A DNA stretch of 64,000 nt. Origin: Verrucomicrobiales bacterium (GTDB lineage Bacteria; Verrucomicrobiota; Verrucomicrobiia; Limisphaerales; J093). Positions within the stretch are counted from its first letter, which is position 1. Every line of letters starts with the position of its first letter. The DNA lies in assembly GCA_024233215.1 (NCBI GenBank), contig JACKPW010000018.1, forward strand, positions 86,071-150,070, read 5' to 3'. The notes beneath the pieces were generated by a model. That model was not told the origin of the DNA. It searched no databases and saw only the letters and a program-made list of their open reading frames with translations. This document shows positions 45,603-55,214 of the stretch, in pieces. Made by a program: the position numbers and the translations under genes.

Positions 45603-45949
45603 GTGGGACCTCCTCGGTCTGTGTCTTGCCACCAAATGCTAGGCCAGCCGGTGTCGCCTGGGTATGAACGGGTCCGGGGCGAATGGGTGGCGCTGAAGAA
45701 CGCCCGGCTGGCCTTGGTGGTCCGGCAGTTGAAGAGGGAGCGGTTGTCCGCGGAAGCCGTCCGGGGCTCGGAGCCGCGCTGGGCCGCGCGATCCGCAAGC
45801 AGGTACCCCAGATCCATCTGCTGGCGCCGTCGCTGGTGGCGCGCCGGCCTCGGCGAGAGAACGGCGGCTGCGGGAGCAGGGGAGCGGGCATTCTGGACCA
45901 GTTGGAGTTGCTGAAGGAAGGGGTGGCGTCAACGCGGGCAGATGATTGA
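45603..45949 (+). pseudogene. Frameshifted coding remnant, family unknown
   Basis: One frame gives VSPGYERVRGEWVALKNARL and ALVVRQLKRERLSAEAVRGS, then turns to Arg/Trp-rich nonsense. Another frame resumes at GLGAALGRAIRKQVPQIHLL and APSLVARRPRR, ending with GILDQLELLKEGVAST before a stop at 45949. The two halves look like one helical, basic protein broken near 45770. Not recognised. Confidence 0.35.
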
Positions 45950-46068
45950 CCGCTGCTGAGGTTGCAATTGCGGGTCCAAGCGTCTCGGGGTTTCCGTCCC
46001 ACCATGACCGTAAGGATGTGAATAAGTCAGGGTGGCGGCGGGGCCGTGGCTGAGGCAGACTATTCGCC

Positions 46069-46467
46069 ATGCTTTTCACGCTCGAGGACAGAACACATCT
46101 GGCCGCTGCCAAGAACTGGCTGCAGTCGGGGGAGTGGGAACGCAGCAAGGAGGAACTCGAGGAAATCAGCCCCTGCTGCCGGGTGCGATCGGAGGTGCTC
46201 CGGTTGCGGGTGGAGATCTACGAATTCTCGGGCAATCCGGAGGCAGCACTGGTTCTGGGCGAGGCCTTGACGGACTGGCAGCATGCTGATGCCGGCCTAT
46301 TTGTGGCGCTGGCCCGCTGCTGCGTGCGCGTAGGACGACAGGACTACGCGCAGGACTGGCTTGGCCAGGCATTGAGCCGGGACAGTACCGATGGTTTCCG
46401 GCTGCGGCTCCGTGAGGATCCGGTTCTGGCAAGCCTGTGGACAAAGGCCGGTTACGCGAAGGTGTGA
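46069..46467 (+). CDS. Small TPR-like protein
   Basis: 132 residues, no signal peptide or membrane helix, so cytoplasmic. The sequence is helical with TPR-like spacing: AKNWLQSGEWERSKEELEEI, then VLRLRVEIYEFSGNPEAALV, GLFVALARCCVRVGRQDYAQ and DWLGQALSRDSTDG. The end (RLREDPVLASLWTKAGYAKV) recalls short stand-alone TPR proteins of about this size in verrucomicrobia, which may act as adaptors. No ribosome site is evident before the ATG. The neighbours on both sides are decayed, so nothing about its partner can be told. Confidence 0.7.
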   Translation: MLFTLEDRTHLAAAKNWLQSGEWERSKEELEEISPCCRVRSEVLRLRVEIYEFSGNPEAALVLGEALTDWQHADAGLFVALARCCVRVGRQDYAQDWLGQALSRDSTDGFRLRLREDPVLASLWTKAGYAKV

Positions 46468-46502
46468 ATGGGGGCGGCGTGCCGCGCTGCAGAAGCGGGC
46501 CG

Positions 46503-46779
46503 TTAGGGCGCGGCAATCGATGCCCGGACGAACGCTGAGGCATTGCCGGAGGTGTTAGGCACCGAGACCGCGATCCGCCCTTCTGGCGATGCACACGATT
46601 CGAGCAGGTGCCGGGTTCTGCAATCCGTCGACGTCCCCACGCCGTAGTAGCAATCTGGCTGACCCACCGAAAGCGTTGTGAAGACAGCCCCGGGTTCCAG
46701 ATCGGCTGGAAACGCAATGGGAAAGAACAACGGCGTCGTTTCCAGGCGGTGATCGTGGGTGCGGTTGAGCTACACTTGG
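46503..46779 (-). pseudogene. 3' fragment of an unknown gene
   Basis: A minus-strand frame bounded by TAG at about 46780, without ATG, reads as ordinary protein: FPIAFPADLEPGAVFTTLSV, then CYYGVGTSTDCRTRHLLESC, then RIAVSVPNTSGNASAFVRAS. It is beta-rich with two or three Cys. Its left neighbour in the reading direction is a plus-strand phage-type remnant, so the 5' part was probably removed. Not recognised. Confidence 0.35.
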
Positions 46780-47116
46780 AATGCGCTCCTGCCGCACTGG
46801 ATTGAATGGCGGTCCATCGTCGAAGAGTTCCTGGCGGCGGTCGATGCGATGCGCGTGGGCGGGGACATCGAGCCGATGTTCACGTTCGTCCCCGAGACGC
46901 TCGGGGAAGGTCGGGCGGGATTACCTGCTGCAGATGACGGCGGAGGTCCGGGAGGAACGGGAGGACTCGCGAGGCCGTATCAAGGTGCTGTGGGTCCAGA
47001 AGCGGCGGGACAACCACTACCTGGACTGCGAGCTGATGATCGCCGCGGGGGCGGTGATTTCAGGGGTGCTAAAGGGGGCTTCAGCCGGCGCGACCAACGC
47101 CCACCAAGATCACTGA
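46757..47116 (+). pseudogene. Remnant of a GpA-type phage terminase large subunit (C-terminal half)
   Basis: In the first frame, LSYTWNALLPHWIEWRSIVE, EFLAAVDAMRVGGDIEPMF and TFVPETLGE match the region of GpA-family terminases before the motif NxxLGEPW. After about 46910 the frame changes and continues GRDYLLQMTAEVREE, then KVLWVQKRRDNHYLDCELM. HYLDCE resembles the nuclease-end signature NHYLDAE. No start, no ATPase domain. It marks an old prophage. Confidence 0.55.
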
Positions 47117-47278
47117 CCGCTACCGGAACTGGGCACACGTAGCGAATGCAACGTCCGACGAACCAGAATCGTCTGACTGCACAGGACAGGACGTTGGCTC
47201 ATATGCATCGGTTAGTTTGGCGGTCTCGGCTGAATCGTCGTGTGTCCGAACCCTCGGTTGCTTCTTACATGATGACCT

Positions 47279-47926
47279 TCAAGGTTGAGCCCTTTCCAGG
47301 GACGAAGGAGGCCTGCCTGGGTCGAATTCGGCGGTAAAGCTATCACTGTAGGAGATGTTCGTTCCCATCGGAACGTAGGCATCGAAACCGGGTAAAGCCC
47401 GCTTTCCCAACACCGCATTCCAGTTATGCGACAAATGGAACTGCAGTTCCTCCAGTTTGCTGCGCCGCCTGACAATAATTACTGCGCCTCTCCAGTTGTG
47501 GCTCAACACGTCCGGGACTGCTGCTGCGACATTCGCACTCGCACCGGGTTTAAGAGCCCCGAATGAATCCCACGTGTCGCCGGCGAACCAGAACTTCTGA
47601 GAAAAGGCGCGTCTCCCCGAGTTTCTCGCGGCTCCGTTTGTCGTCGTTACACCAGCAGTGTACTTTCGCCACGCTTTGTCGGTCCTCTGCTCACAGTAAC
47701 TCCCCTCGAACTCAATTATTTGACTTCCACGGTTTGTGACAGCGAACAGGGCCATTCGTCCATAGCCCGGCGGATCGATGAAATGTTGAAACGTTACTGT
47801 GATGTCTGTGTCGGGACGGCCGCGTAAGAGCACTGCCGCTACGATCACAATAACGACGACCATCGCAACCAGCAACCGCGGCCTCTTGGTTACCAGTCGA
47901 TCTGTTTTGTTGGGTCGTTCCATCAT
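47279..47926 (-). CDS. Single-pass membrane protein with an extracytoplasmic beta-rich domain
   Basis: 215 residues from ATG 47926, preceded by AGGGAG at seven bases; ATG 47923 is adjacent. A basic N-terminus leads into one membrane helix (LLVAMVVVIVIVAAVLL), then about 175 outside residues. The pattern ITVTFQHFIDPPGYGRMALF followed by AVTNRGSQIIEF is one I recall from many short verrucomicrobial membrane proteins in which a strand-rich domain carries a VTN motif. Function unknown. It is one of the few intact genes between phage scraps and the second giant protein. Confidence 0.7.
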   Translation of the reverse strand: MMERPNKTDRLVTKRPRLLVAMVVVIVIVAAVLLRGRPDTDITVTFQHFIDPPGYGRMALFAVTNRGSQIIEFEGSYCEQRTDKAWRKYTAGVTTTNGAARNSGRRAFSQKFWFAGDTWDSFGALKPGASANVAAAVPDVLSHNWRGAVIIVRRRSKLEELQFHLSHNWNAVLGKRALPGFDAYVPMGTNISYSDSFTAEFDPGRPPSSLERAQP

Positions 47927-48325
47927 CCAGGTGCTCCCTGCTACCGATCTCGGTTCTCGCACTTGTGATTTGCATATGCCCCCAGGGCCCGATGCCGCTC
48001 CAACTCGAGATTCCTGCACTTTCCAAAGGAGCGTCCCTCTTCACATGGCAGAGACGCAGGCTTTCGTGCTGAAGGAAACCAACTAGCATAACCTGTTGCG
48101 CTCCACAAGCCTGAAGGCGCCAGGCTCGTAGAAGCACCCACACCACGCCTATTAGTGTGAGGTCACTCGCAGGACTCGAGGTCCGGGCACTGGTCTGGGC
48201 GCTCGAATTGCAGCTCGGTTAGCCCGACTTCGCGGATTGGGGGGTATATCGCCGCGTAACTGCTTGGAACAGAACGAAGGCATTCAAAAGGTCGGCACTA
48301 CAGAGGGTCCATTGGGGAGGAGGCC
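47927..48325. other. Intergenic region
   Basis: About 400 bases holding the leader of the minus-strand membrane protein gene. Short frames on both strands lack protein character. Nothing recognised. Confidence 0.4.
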
Positions 48326-48451
48326 ATGAGGGGTGATTTTGGGTGGTGGCTGGGCTCCTTCTCCCTGGACACCGACGGAGAGGTGTTCGCCCTGTGGACC
48401 GATGACGCCGGATTCCCGAAACTCAGGACTCCTGAGACCCCCCGGGTTTGA
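48326..48451 (+). CDS. Possible small protein or 3' gene fragment
   Basis: 41 residues, MRGDFGWWLGSFSLDTDG, EVFALWTDDAGFPKL, RTPETPRV. GGGGAGGAGG stands directly before the ATG and would be a strong ribosome site. The composition (many Trp and Phe, acidic) is that of a folded domain and not of random DNA, but it is too short to assign and could be the end of a deleted gene. Confidence 0.35.
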   Translation: MRGDFGWWLGSFSLDTDGEVFALWTDDAGFPKLRTPETPRV

Positions 48452-48700
48452 ACCAGTTGGCGTGGAAGATTCCTGACATCACTACAGCAACCCAGACACT
48501 CATTATCATCAGGTTGTCGTTGCAGATCGCGCCGCGGTGGGGTCCGGAGGGGGTTCAGGCCATTTCCACGGGATCAGGAGTCCCGAGACTGCAGTTGCCA
48601 GCAGGTAACCGCCGCAGAAGACTTAAGCCGGACACAGAGGGCTGCGTAGACAGCAGATGGGCGCCGGTTGCCCATCGTCTTGCGTTGTCTCGACCCCATC

Positions 48701-51700
48701 ATGAGTCGCATGAAGGACAGACTCTCGCCCGAGCGCCGGACCGGCTCCGTGGATCTGACGAAGTGCATGTCGAAACTGCGCTACCCCCACGCCTGCTCCC
48801 GCTGCTCGAAACCGGCCTGGCCCCGAGTGCTCCCACTCGTGGCCCTGTCGCACCTGCTATCGTCAGGGGCGCTGGGCCAGGGCGGCCCGCTGTTGTTGTC
48901 GGAAAGCCGGAACCTCACCGCAAACAGCGGGGCAGCGAACGACCATCTTGGGGCCGCGGTGTCGATCAGTGGCGGCCTGGCCGCGGCCGGAGCCTCGGGA
49001 GCGCAGTCGGAGAAGGGAGCCGTCTTCCTCTACGCGCAGAATCAAGGCGGCCCCGATCAGTGGGAGCAGTTGCGGCGGGTGTATGCTTCGGACGGTCAGC
49101 CGGGAGATCGTTTTGGCTATTCCGTGAGCCTGAGCGGGGACACGCTGGTGGTCGGGGCGCCTGACCGGGACGAGTGGGGGACGGACGCCGGAGAGGTTTA
49201 CATCTTCGAGCGGAATATCGGCGGGGCAGACAATTGGGGATTGCTGTGCATATTACGTGGCAGCGGCTTGAGCGCGGGGGACCATTTCGGTTCCTCGGTG
49301 AGCCTGGATCACAACCTTTTGGCGGTTGGGACGTCCGGCGACCAAGGCGGCGCCGGGGCAGTGTACCTATTCCATCGGAACCGCGGCACGACTTGGTTTG
49401 GAGAGGTGGCAAGGCTGACGGCACCAGACCCGGCCGTGGGGGATCAGTTTGGTGCGGCGGTTGCCGTGGACGGCGGCCGGGTGGTCGTCGGGTCACCGCT
49501 GGATGACAACGAACAGGGTGGCGATGCCGGAGCGGCCTTCATCTTCGGACGTGACCAGGGCGGCCTGGGCGATTGGGGCTTGGTGCGGAAACTGCGTGGC
49601 GGCGCAGCCCAGGACCATTTCGGCCGGGCCGTCGCCATCAGGGGGCCGCTGGTCTTGGTGGGGGCGACTGAGGCGGCTTCGTACGGCCGCGCCTACCTGC
49701 ATGAGCGCAATCAGAACGGCGCCGACGGCTGGGGGTTGATCAAGACGCTGACGGGTTCGGCCTCCGGCGCGCCGGCGTTCGGTGCGGCCGTGGCAGTGGA
49801 TGCGGACCGCGCCCTGGTGGGGGCTTGGAATGCGGCGTCTGATGGCCTCAACACCGGGGCGGTTTATGTCTTTGGCCGCGACGAAGGGGGATATGGCAAC
49901 TGGGGCTTTGAGACCCGGGTGACGCCTTCCGGAGGCGCGGTTGGAGACGGTTTTGGCGCGGCCTTGGCGCTGGATCGGCACCGTGCGCTCGTTGGGGCTC
50001 CAGGGGACGATCCCCTGGGAGAAGCCTCGGGGTCGGCCCGGCTGCTGACCTGGACTGGCAATCGGTGGTTTCTCGATCAAAAGCTCTTTCACAGCAGCCC
50101 GGAGTTCTCGTCACAAGGCGACAACTTCGGGATGTCGGTGGCGGTCGAGGGAGCGCACCTCGTGGGTGGCTCGGCCCGGAACACCCTCTGGTTTGGCGAG
50201 CATCATTCAAGCGTGTCGGTCTATCGGCGCTCCCGGCCAGGAGGGGCGCAGACCTGGACCATGCTAAAGGAGTTGCCATCAAGGGCTGAGGGGGATGGGT
50301 TCAGAGGATGGGGAGTGGGCATCTCAGGTGAGACGCTCATTGCCGGGGAACCCCTTGATGGAGACTCGAGCCAGGGCATGACTTACGTCCACGAGCGCAA
50401 TCAGGACGGGATGGATGGATGGGGGGAGGCCCAGCGACTTAATCAGCACAACCGGCACAACGAGGAACTGGTCGGACTGTATCTCGACGCGGATGCGGAC
50501 ACGATCGTGCTGGGATCTTCCGGGAACTACGAGGATAACTTCCGTGGGGAGAACAACGGCGGCAATGTCTACATCTACAGCCGGGACTCTGGGGGGCAAT
50601 CCAGCGCGTGGACCTATCTCAAGCGGTTTGAGCTCTGGGACGAGTGGGAGCCCGTGGCGCTCTCAGGGAATTACCTGGCGATCGGCTTGGCGAGCCGCAA
50701 CGAGGTGCATCTCCACGCGCGAAATCATGGTGGGCGGGACAACTGGGGGCGGGTGGTTGTGTTGCACGCGCCACCGGGCACCCGCGCCGAGGGATTTGGT
50801 GGGGCGGTGGTACTTTGTGGCGACACGCTCGCCGTGGGACCTCTAACGCACTTTTGGGAATACTACTGTGATCTGCCGTTTCATCCCTCGGACGATCGCC
50901 CGCCATCGCAGAGCGAGGATTCGGTGTTCATCTATCAGCGGAACGCCGGTGGTGCCGACCAGTGGGGACTGGTCCGGGAGGTAGTCCCCAACGAAGGTTA
51001 TTTCGGCACGGCTTTCGGAAGCGTTCTAACCCTGGACGGGGACACGCTGGTTGCGGGCGCGGCGGCCCGGGAAGGATGGACCGGCATGGCCTATGTCTTC
51101 TCCAGAAACCAGGGAGGAGCTGATCGGTGGGGTCAGGTGAACCGGGTGATGGCACCGGATGCGCGCCCGCTTTCGTGGTTTGGCCAGGGTCTTAGTCTGG
51201 ACAACCGTGTGCTGGCGGTGGGCGCTCCGGGAGACGATGAGATCGCCTGGAATGCCGGCGCGGTTTATGTCTTCGGACGAGGTAACAATCGGGCGCCGGA
51301 GATCAACCCGATCACTGGCATCTCCTACACGCGTTCGGCGGAGGACGCTTCCATCATCTCACTGCCCAGCGCCCGGGTTGGGAGTGTGCTGGCGCTGGCG
51401 GGCGTGTCCGATGCCGATGGTGACGCCTGCGGCATGGCCGTAATCGCGGCCAACGGCGCGCAGGGGCAGTGGCAGTATTCCCAGAACGGATCCGATTGGC
51501 TGAGTCTCCAGGGCGTCACCGAAGCCAGCGCCCGGCTCCTCGTACCCGACGCGCGGATTCGCTTTGTGCCCAACCTTAACTTCAACGGCTTGGTGGAGCC
51601 CGGCATTACCTTCCGCGCGTGGGACCAGACCAGCGGGACCGCCGGCGCCCTGGCGAGTGCCGCGGCGACCGGTGGCAACACCTCGTACAGCGAACACTCG

Positions 51701-54700
51701 GAGTCGTGGGACTGGCTGGTGGAGCCGGCGAACGATCCTCCGACGCTGGATCCTGACGGTGATCCGCAACTCCCGTCGATTTACGGGGACATCCTGAGCC
51801 AGTACAACCGGGGCGGCGTAGTATCCAACCTCGTCCAGGGCATTGTGCAGGACGTGGATGGCGATACATGTGGCATCGCGGTGATCGCGGTGATCGAAAC
51901 GCAAGGTGTGTGGCAGTATTCGCCGGACAATGCGGTCACCTGGCGGCCGCTAACCGGAGTGCGATACAACCTCGCCCGCCTGCTGCCCCCGGCCGCGCGC
52001 CTCCGCTTTGTTCCGGACGCGGGCTTTAGTGGCACGATTACCGAGGGGCTGCATTTCGTGGCCTGGGACCAGAGCGCGGGCACCGGGTACGGCACGGCGG
52101 ACACGCAGGCCGGGACGGCGTTCAGTGCGAATTCCGGCGCCGCCGGCGTGGCGGTGACCCCGATCGTGAACCACGCGCCGTTGCTCGACATGTTCGGAGA
52201 CCCGTCGTTTCAAACGATCTCCCGCAATGCCACGGCCAACCCGGGGACGTCAGTGGCCGATCTCCTTCAGGATTGGGTGGAGGACTACGACGGCGATGCG
52301 TGCGGCATTGCGTTGATGCAGGTCGATACCAGTTGCGGGGTGTGGCAGTTCTCGCTGGACAACGGCGCGAGTTGGAGCAACGCGGGGGCCGTTTCTATGA
52401 ACTCCGCGTTACTGCTGGGCCCTGAGGCCCGGCTGCGCCTGGTGCCGCTGGTGGATTACACGGGCTCGGTGTTGGTCGCGGCGATCTACCGGGCCTGGGA
52501 CCAGACCAGCGGCACGGAGGGTTCCAAGGTTGATGCGTCGGATTACGGCGGCAACACGGCGTTCAGCTCGGGGATCGAGCCCGCGCCGATCACCGTGTCC
52601 CGCGACGCGAACCGGGCGCCCGTGCTGGCCTCGCCCGCCCATCCATTCTTGACCACGATTCAAGAGGATGAAACCGACCCCGCCGGGGACAGCGTGGCGA
52701 GTTTGCTTGCGTCCTTGGTGACCGATGAGGACAGACAAGAGTGTGGCATGGCGATCTACGCGCAGGATGCAAGCCATGGCGAGTGGCAGTGTAACATCGC
52801 GAAGAAACTTCCCTGGGTGCCGCTGAGCTCGGTGTCTGTCAAGGAAGCCCGCCTGCTGGCGCCCACGGCCCGCCTGCGGTTCGTGCCGTCCGCCGACTAC
52901 TCGGGAACTGTCACCAACGGCCTGTCGTTTCGGGCGTGGGACCGAAGCTCGGGTACCAATGGTTTGACTGCCGGCCTATCCGCCACCGGAGGCAGCACGC
53001 CTTTCAGCAGCGGCACCGGGCAGGTGGGAGTTAAGGTGGCGGAGGTCAACACGGCCCCGGTGCTTTCCAAGATCGGCACGCTCGCCCTGCCGATGATCCT
53101 TGAGAACGACTTCGCGCCGACTGGCACAACCATCTCGAACCTGCTCGCGGGGTTGGTGAGTGACGCGGACGGGGATGTCTGCGGAATCGTGTTCAGTTCA
53201 ATCAACTCCCAGCCGGGCAGTTGGCAGTATTCCCGCGACGGGGGTCGCAGTTGGACCGAACTCGAACTGCCACGAGGGATCTATTCGCGCCTCCTTGGCC
53301 CCGACGTGAAATTGCGGTTCGTCCCGGATGTGGAGTTCTTTGGCAGCATCACCAACGGGATCCTGGTGCGCGCCTGGGACCAGACGCGCGGGACGGATGG
53401 CGGCCTGGCCATCGTTGTCGAAACGGGCGGACAGACCCCTTACAGCCGGAACGAACGCTGGGTCAGCCAGCTCGTGGTGCAAGCCAACCGGGCGCCCACC
53501 GCGATCAACCTGGATCAATCCACCGTGCTGGAGAATCAGCCGATAGGAACGCTGGTGGGACGACTGACGGCCAGCGATCCGAACCCCACCGATACCCATA
53601 CCTTCGCGTTCGTCGCGGGAGACGGCGACACCGGCAACGCAGCCTTCACTATTTCCTCCAATGCGATTCTAACGGCCGTGGTTCTGGATCGTGAGCTTCA
53701 ACCGAGCTACTCGGTGCGCATTCGAGCGCGCGACAAAGCCGGCGCCTCCTTTGCCACCGCCCTCGCCATCAATGTGGCGGACGAACCCGACACCGCCCCC
53801 AGCGACATCCTTCTCGACCCGTCCCGGGTCGCGGAGAACGAGCCGGCCGGAACGATCGTTGGCGAACTCGCCGCGGTGGACCCGGACTTGGGGGAAACCC
53901 ACGCGTTCGCCCTGGTGAACGGGGAGGGCGACGATGACAACGCGGGATTTGAGATCCAGGGGGCCATCCTCCGGACCACCGCCCCCCTGGACTTCGAGAC
54001 CCAACAGTACTGTAGTATCCGCGTACGTGTGGACGATGGACACGGCGGGCAATTCACGCGGATTCTGATCGTCGCGGTCGGCAACGTGGAGGACAATACG
54101 CCACCATTGGGCATCACGCTCAACTTATCCTGCCTGCTGGACGGCGCCGAACCCGGGACCACCGTGGGGCTGCTCACGGCCCGGGACATCGACCTGGGGG
54201 ACGCGCACACCTTCTCGTTCGTTCCCGGCGAAGGGGACACCGACAACGATGCCTTCGCCATCCAGGGCCAGGCCCTGGTCACGGCTGTATCGGCCGATTT
54301 CTCCCAGCACTCCGTTTACCGGGTGCGGATCCAGGCCGATGACGGACGCGGGGGAACCCGCGCGGAGACTTTTGAGATCGTCCAGGCCGGAGGGTTGTGG
54401 CGCGACGATTGTGAAACCGAAAGCGGCGCCTGGACATTCGTTGCCGATGCGGGCACCGCCACCTGGCAGATCCTGGAAGGCCCGAACCATTCGGCGGTTC
54501 ACGCGTTGACTGCCGTGGGAACGACCGCCCTTTCCGATGCCAGCGCGGTTTCGCCCCGGATCACCATTCCCGCCGAGGCCCGGCAGTTGCGACTCGAGTT
54601 CCATCAGGAGCATGAGTGGAGTGATCTGCTTCCCAGCCCGATCGACGGCGGCGTGCTGGAATTGCAGGTGGACGACGGTTCCTGGTGGGACGTGCTGGGA

Positions 54701-55198
54701 GGGGAGCCGGACAACCGGTTCGTTGCGGGGGACTACCCGCTGGCCATGCCGACCACGGCGGATCATCCGCTGAGCGAACGCTGGCTCTGGAGCGGTAGCA
54801 ACTCGAACGAGTTCGAGTCGGTGGTTCTCGCCCTGGACGCCGCGGGTCTGGCCGGCCGGAATGTCCGGATGCGCTGGCGGCAGGTCGTCGCCTCCGGGGT
54901 GGAATCGGGTCATTGGCGTGTGGACGACGTCTCACTGAGCATGGCCCCGCCGCCGGGTTGGGACTTCATCCGCATCGAGGAGTGTGTCAGCGAGGGTAGC
55001 CTGCTCCAATTGACCTGGCGCAGCGTGCCTGGGCAGAGCTACCGGCTGGAGGTCACCGAAGCCCTGGGGGATCCCTGGGTAGCGGTCGGGGTGCCCGTAG
55101 CCGGACAGCCGGGCTCACGCACCTCCGCCGCATGGGAGTTCGCCACCTTGCCAGAACATCCCAATCCGGCACTTTTCTTCCGGGTACGGAGTCCCTGA
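48701..55198 (+). CDS. Giant secreted protein: FG-GAP propeller, five repeats of a calcium-type unit, three cadherin-like domains
   Basis: About 2165 residues from ATG 48701; ATG 48767 is an alternative start nearer the signal peptide (RVLPLVALSHLLSSGALG). About 48900-51290 encodes roughly a dozen FG-GAP blades (DRFGYSVSLSGDTLVVGAPD pattern, each with a NxGGxDxWG strand). Five units of about 145 residues follow (51290-53490), with DxDGDxCGIAV, GxWQYSxD, ARLLxPxARLRFVP and FRAWDQTSGT. Three cadherin-like domains (53490-54390) begin with AINLDQSTVLENQPIGTLVG. A MAM/CUB-like domain (DDCETESGAW to GHWRVDDVSL) and a C-terminal module ending in FFRVRSP close it. It is probably a calcium-stabilised surface or matrix adhesin. 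It is convergent with the response regulator gene. Confidence 0.88.
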   Translation: MSRMKDRLSPERRTGSVDLTKCMSKLRYPHACSRCSKPAWPRVLPLVALSHLLSSGALGQGGPLLLSESRNLTANSGAANDHLGAAVSISGGLAAAGASGAQSEKGAVFLYAQNQGGPDQWEQLRRVYASDGQPGDRFGYSVSLSGDTLVVGAPDRDEWGTDAGEVYIFERNIGGADNWGLLCILRGSGLSAGDHFGSSVSLDHNLLAVGTSGDQGGAGAVYLFHRNRGTTWFGEVARLTAPDPAVGDQFGAAVAVDGGRVVVGSPLDDNEQGGDAGAAFIFGRDQGGLGDWGLVRKLRGGAAQDHFGRAVAIRGPLVLVGATEAASYGRAYLHERNQNGADGWGLIKTLTGSASGAPAFGAAVAVDADRALVGAWNAASDGLNTGAVYVFGRDEGGYGNWGFETRVTPSGGAVGDGFGAALALDRHRALVGAPGDDPLGEASGSARLLTWTGNRWFLDQKLFHSSPEFSSQGDNFGMSVAVEGAHLVGGSARNTLWFGEHHSSVSVYRRSRPGGAQTWTMLKELPSRAEGDGFRGWGVGISGETLIAGEPLDGDSSQGMTYVHERNQDGMDGWGEAQRLNQHNRHNEELVGLYLDADADTIVLGSSGNYEDNFRGENNGGNVYIYSRDSGGQSSAWTYLKRFELWDEWEPVALSGNYLAIGLASRNEVHLHARNHGGRDNWGRVVVLHAPPGTRAEGFGGAVVLCGDTLAVGPLTHFWEYYCDLPFHPSDDRPPSQSEDSVFIYQRNAGGADQWGLVREVVPNEGYFGTAFGSVLTLDGDTLVAGAAAREGWTGMAYVFSRNQGGADRWGQVNRVMAPDARPLSWFGQGLSLDNRVLAVGAPGDDEIAWNAGAVYVFGRGNNRAPEINPITGISYTRSAEDASIISLPSARVGSVLALAGVSDADGDACGMAVIAANGAQGQWQYSQNGSDWLSLQGVTEASARLLVPDARIRFVPNLNFNGLVEPGITFRAWDQTSGTAGALASAAATGGNTSYSEHSESWDWLVEPANDPPTLDPDGDPQLPSIYGDILSQYNRGGVVSNLVQGIVQDVDGDTCGIAVIAVIETQGVWQYSPDNAVTWRPLTGVRYNLARLLPPAARLRFVPDAGFSGTITEGLHFVAWDQSAGTGYGTADTQAGTAFSANSGAAGVAVTPIVNHAPLLDMFGDPSFQTISRNATANPGTSVADLLQDWVEDYDGDACGIALMQVDTSCGVWQFSLDNGASWSNAGAVSMNSALLLGPEARLRLVPLVDYTGSVLVAAIYRAWDQTSGTEGSKVDASDYGGNTAFSSGIEPAPITVSRDANRAPVLASPAHPFLTTIQEDETDPAGDSVASLLASLVTDEDRQECGMAIYAQDASHGEWQCNIAKKLPWVPLSSVSVKEARLLAPTARLRFVPSADYSGTVTNGLSFRAWDRSSGTNGLTAGLSATGGSTPFSSGTGQVGVKVAEVNTAPVLSKIGTLALPMILENDFAPTGTTISNLLAGLVSDADGDVCGIVFSSINSQPGSWQYSRDGGRSWTELELPRGIYSRLLGPDVKLRFVPDVEFFGSITNGILVRAWDQTRGTDGGLAIVVETGGQTPYSRNERWVSQLVVQANRAPTAINLDQSTVLENQPIGTLVGRLTASDPNPTDTHTFAFVAGDGDTGNAAFTISSNAILTAVVLDRELQPSYSVRIRARDKAGASFATALAINVADEPDTAPSDILLDPSRVAENEPAGTIVGELAAVDPDLGETHAFALVNGEGDDDNAGFEIQGAILRTTAPLDFETQQYCSIRVRVDDGHGGQFTRILIVAVGNVEDNTPPLGITLNLSCLLDGAEPGTTVGLLTARDIDLGDAHTFSFVPGEGDTDNDAFAIQGQALVTAVSADFSQHSVYRVRIQADDGRGGTRAETFEIVQAGGLWRDDCETESGAWTFVADAGTATWQILEGPNHSAVHALTAVGTTALSDASAVSPRITIPAEARQLRLEFHQEHEWSDLLPSPIDGGVLELQVDDGSWWDVLGGEPDNRFVAGDYPLAMPTTADHPLSERWLWSGSNSNEFESVVLALDAAGLAGRNVRMRWRQVVASGVESGHWRVDDVSLSMAPPPGWDFIRIEECVSEGSLLQLTWRSVPGQSYRLEVTEALGDPWVAVGVPVAGQPGSRTSAAWEFATLPEHPNPALFFRVRSP

Positions 55199-55214
55199 TG
55201 CCAGCCTGACCACT

